A stretch of DNA of 14,300 nucleotides, taken from assembly GCA_028287035.1 (NCBI GenBank), contig JAQBQL010000200.1:1-14300 (forward strand). The letters are read 5' to 3'. Shown here in pieces: positions 14,029-14,300 of this stretch. Position 1 is the first letter of the stretch. Each line of letters opens with the position of its first letter. The notes under the pieces were generated by a model. The model saw only the letters and a program-made list of their open reading frames with translations, did no database searches and had not been told where the DNA came from. Source of the DNA: Labilithrix sp. GTDB lineage: Bacteria; Myxococcota; Polyangia; Polyangiales; Polyangiaceae. The position numbers were made by a program, and so were the translations under genes.

Positions 14029-14300
14029 GTGTCCGTTGTCGACTCCCTGAAGACGCTCCCGCTGTTCGCGGGCATCCCCGACGCGCGGCTGGAGCAGCTC
14101 GTCTCCGCATTCGAGGCTCGCCAGTTCAAGGCGGGCACCCGCCTGTTCGACGCCGGCGACACCGCGCGCAGCTTCGAGCTGCTCACGAAGGGCGAGGTCT
14201 CCCTCGAGGAGTCGCCCACCACGCGCTTCGATCTGCGGCCCACCGCGCCGCTCGGCGAGCTCGGGGCGCTGACGGGCATCCCCCGCAGCACCACCGCGAC
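14029..14300 (+). CDS. Cyclic-nucleotide-binding-domain protein, 3' end outside the window
   Basis: The open frame from GTG 14029 runs to the window edge (90 codons). It begins with the N-terminal half of a CRP-like cNMP domain: SLKTLPLFAGIPDARLEQL (residues 6-24), FKAGTRLFDAGD (33-44), FELLTKGEVSL (48-58), then LGELGALTGIPRS at about 74-86, which corresponds to the phosphate-binding cassette with its GELGAL and Arg. The usual position of Phe before GELGAL is Leu. Whether a DNA-binding, kinase or other domain follows cannot be seen. It starts 84 bp after the PP2C gene, on the same strand, and may share its transcript and signalling role. Confidence 0.85.
   Translation, partial: MSVVDSLKTLPLFAGIPDARLEQLVSAFEARQFKAGTRLFDAGDTARSFELLTKGEVSLEESPTTRFDLRPTAPLGELGALTGIPRSTTA

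Overview
The window is a very GC-rich (roughly 70%), densely coding bacterial segment with strong GC preference at third codon positions and few Shine-Dalgarno sites. A predicted outer-membrane beta-barrel with a signal peptide and three genes linked to glutathione point to a Gram-negative organism. A GC-rich deltaproteobacterium-like lineage (Myxococcota, Binatota or similar uncultured groups) is my guess from gene style only; no rRNA or marker gene is present. I see no tRNA, rRNA, CRISPR array, insertion sequence or phage gene, and no gene-free stretch above about 180 bp.

Left part (1-2638): the start of a possible minus-strand gene runs off the left edge, divergent from a plus-strand two-gene operon. 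The operon encodes an organophosphate:phosphate antiporter-family MFS carrier and, by an ATGA stop/start overlap, a membrane CDP-alcohol phosphotransferase whose motif looks like the eukaryotic choline/ethanolamine phosphotransferases. Together they suggest uptake of a phosphorylated alcohol and assembly of a phospholipid or similar phosphodiester.

Middle part (2702-5641): a ChaC-type gamma-glutamylcyclotransferase (+), a glutathione S-transferase (-, overlapping tail to tail), an atypical NAD(P)-binding SDR (+), and an S-formylglutathione hydrolase (+, ATGA-coupled to the SDR). Three of the four act on glutathione or its conjugates, so this looks like a small thiol/formaldehyde detoxification neighbourhood, without the glutathione-dependent formaldehyde dehydrogenase in view.

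Right-centre (5645-12790), all on the minus strand: read in transcription order, an AMP-forming acyl-CoA synthetase, a DUF1993 protein, a DUF455 ferritin-like di-iron protein, an ATP-grasp ligase-like protein, a large DUF5916/CBM9-like outer-membrane protein, and, after 100 bp, a DUF420 membrane protein. The first five are spaced 50, 16, about 17 and 18 bp and probably form one transcript. Activating enzyme, putative di-iron oxidase, ligase and outer-membrane barrel together make this the best candidate for an undescribed pathway, though its substrate cannot be read from the sequence.

Right end (12970-14300): a PP2C serine/threonine phosphatase, divergent from the acyl-CoA synthetase, followed by the start of a cyclic-nucleotide-binding-domain protein cut by the window edge; together a probable signalling pair.
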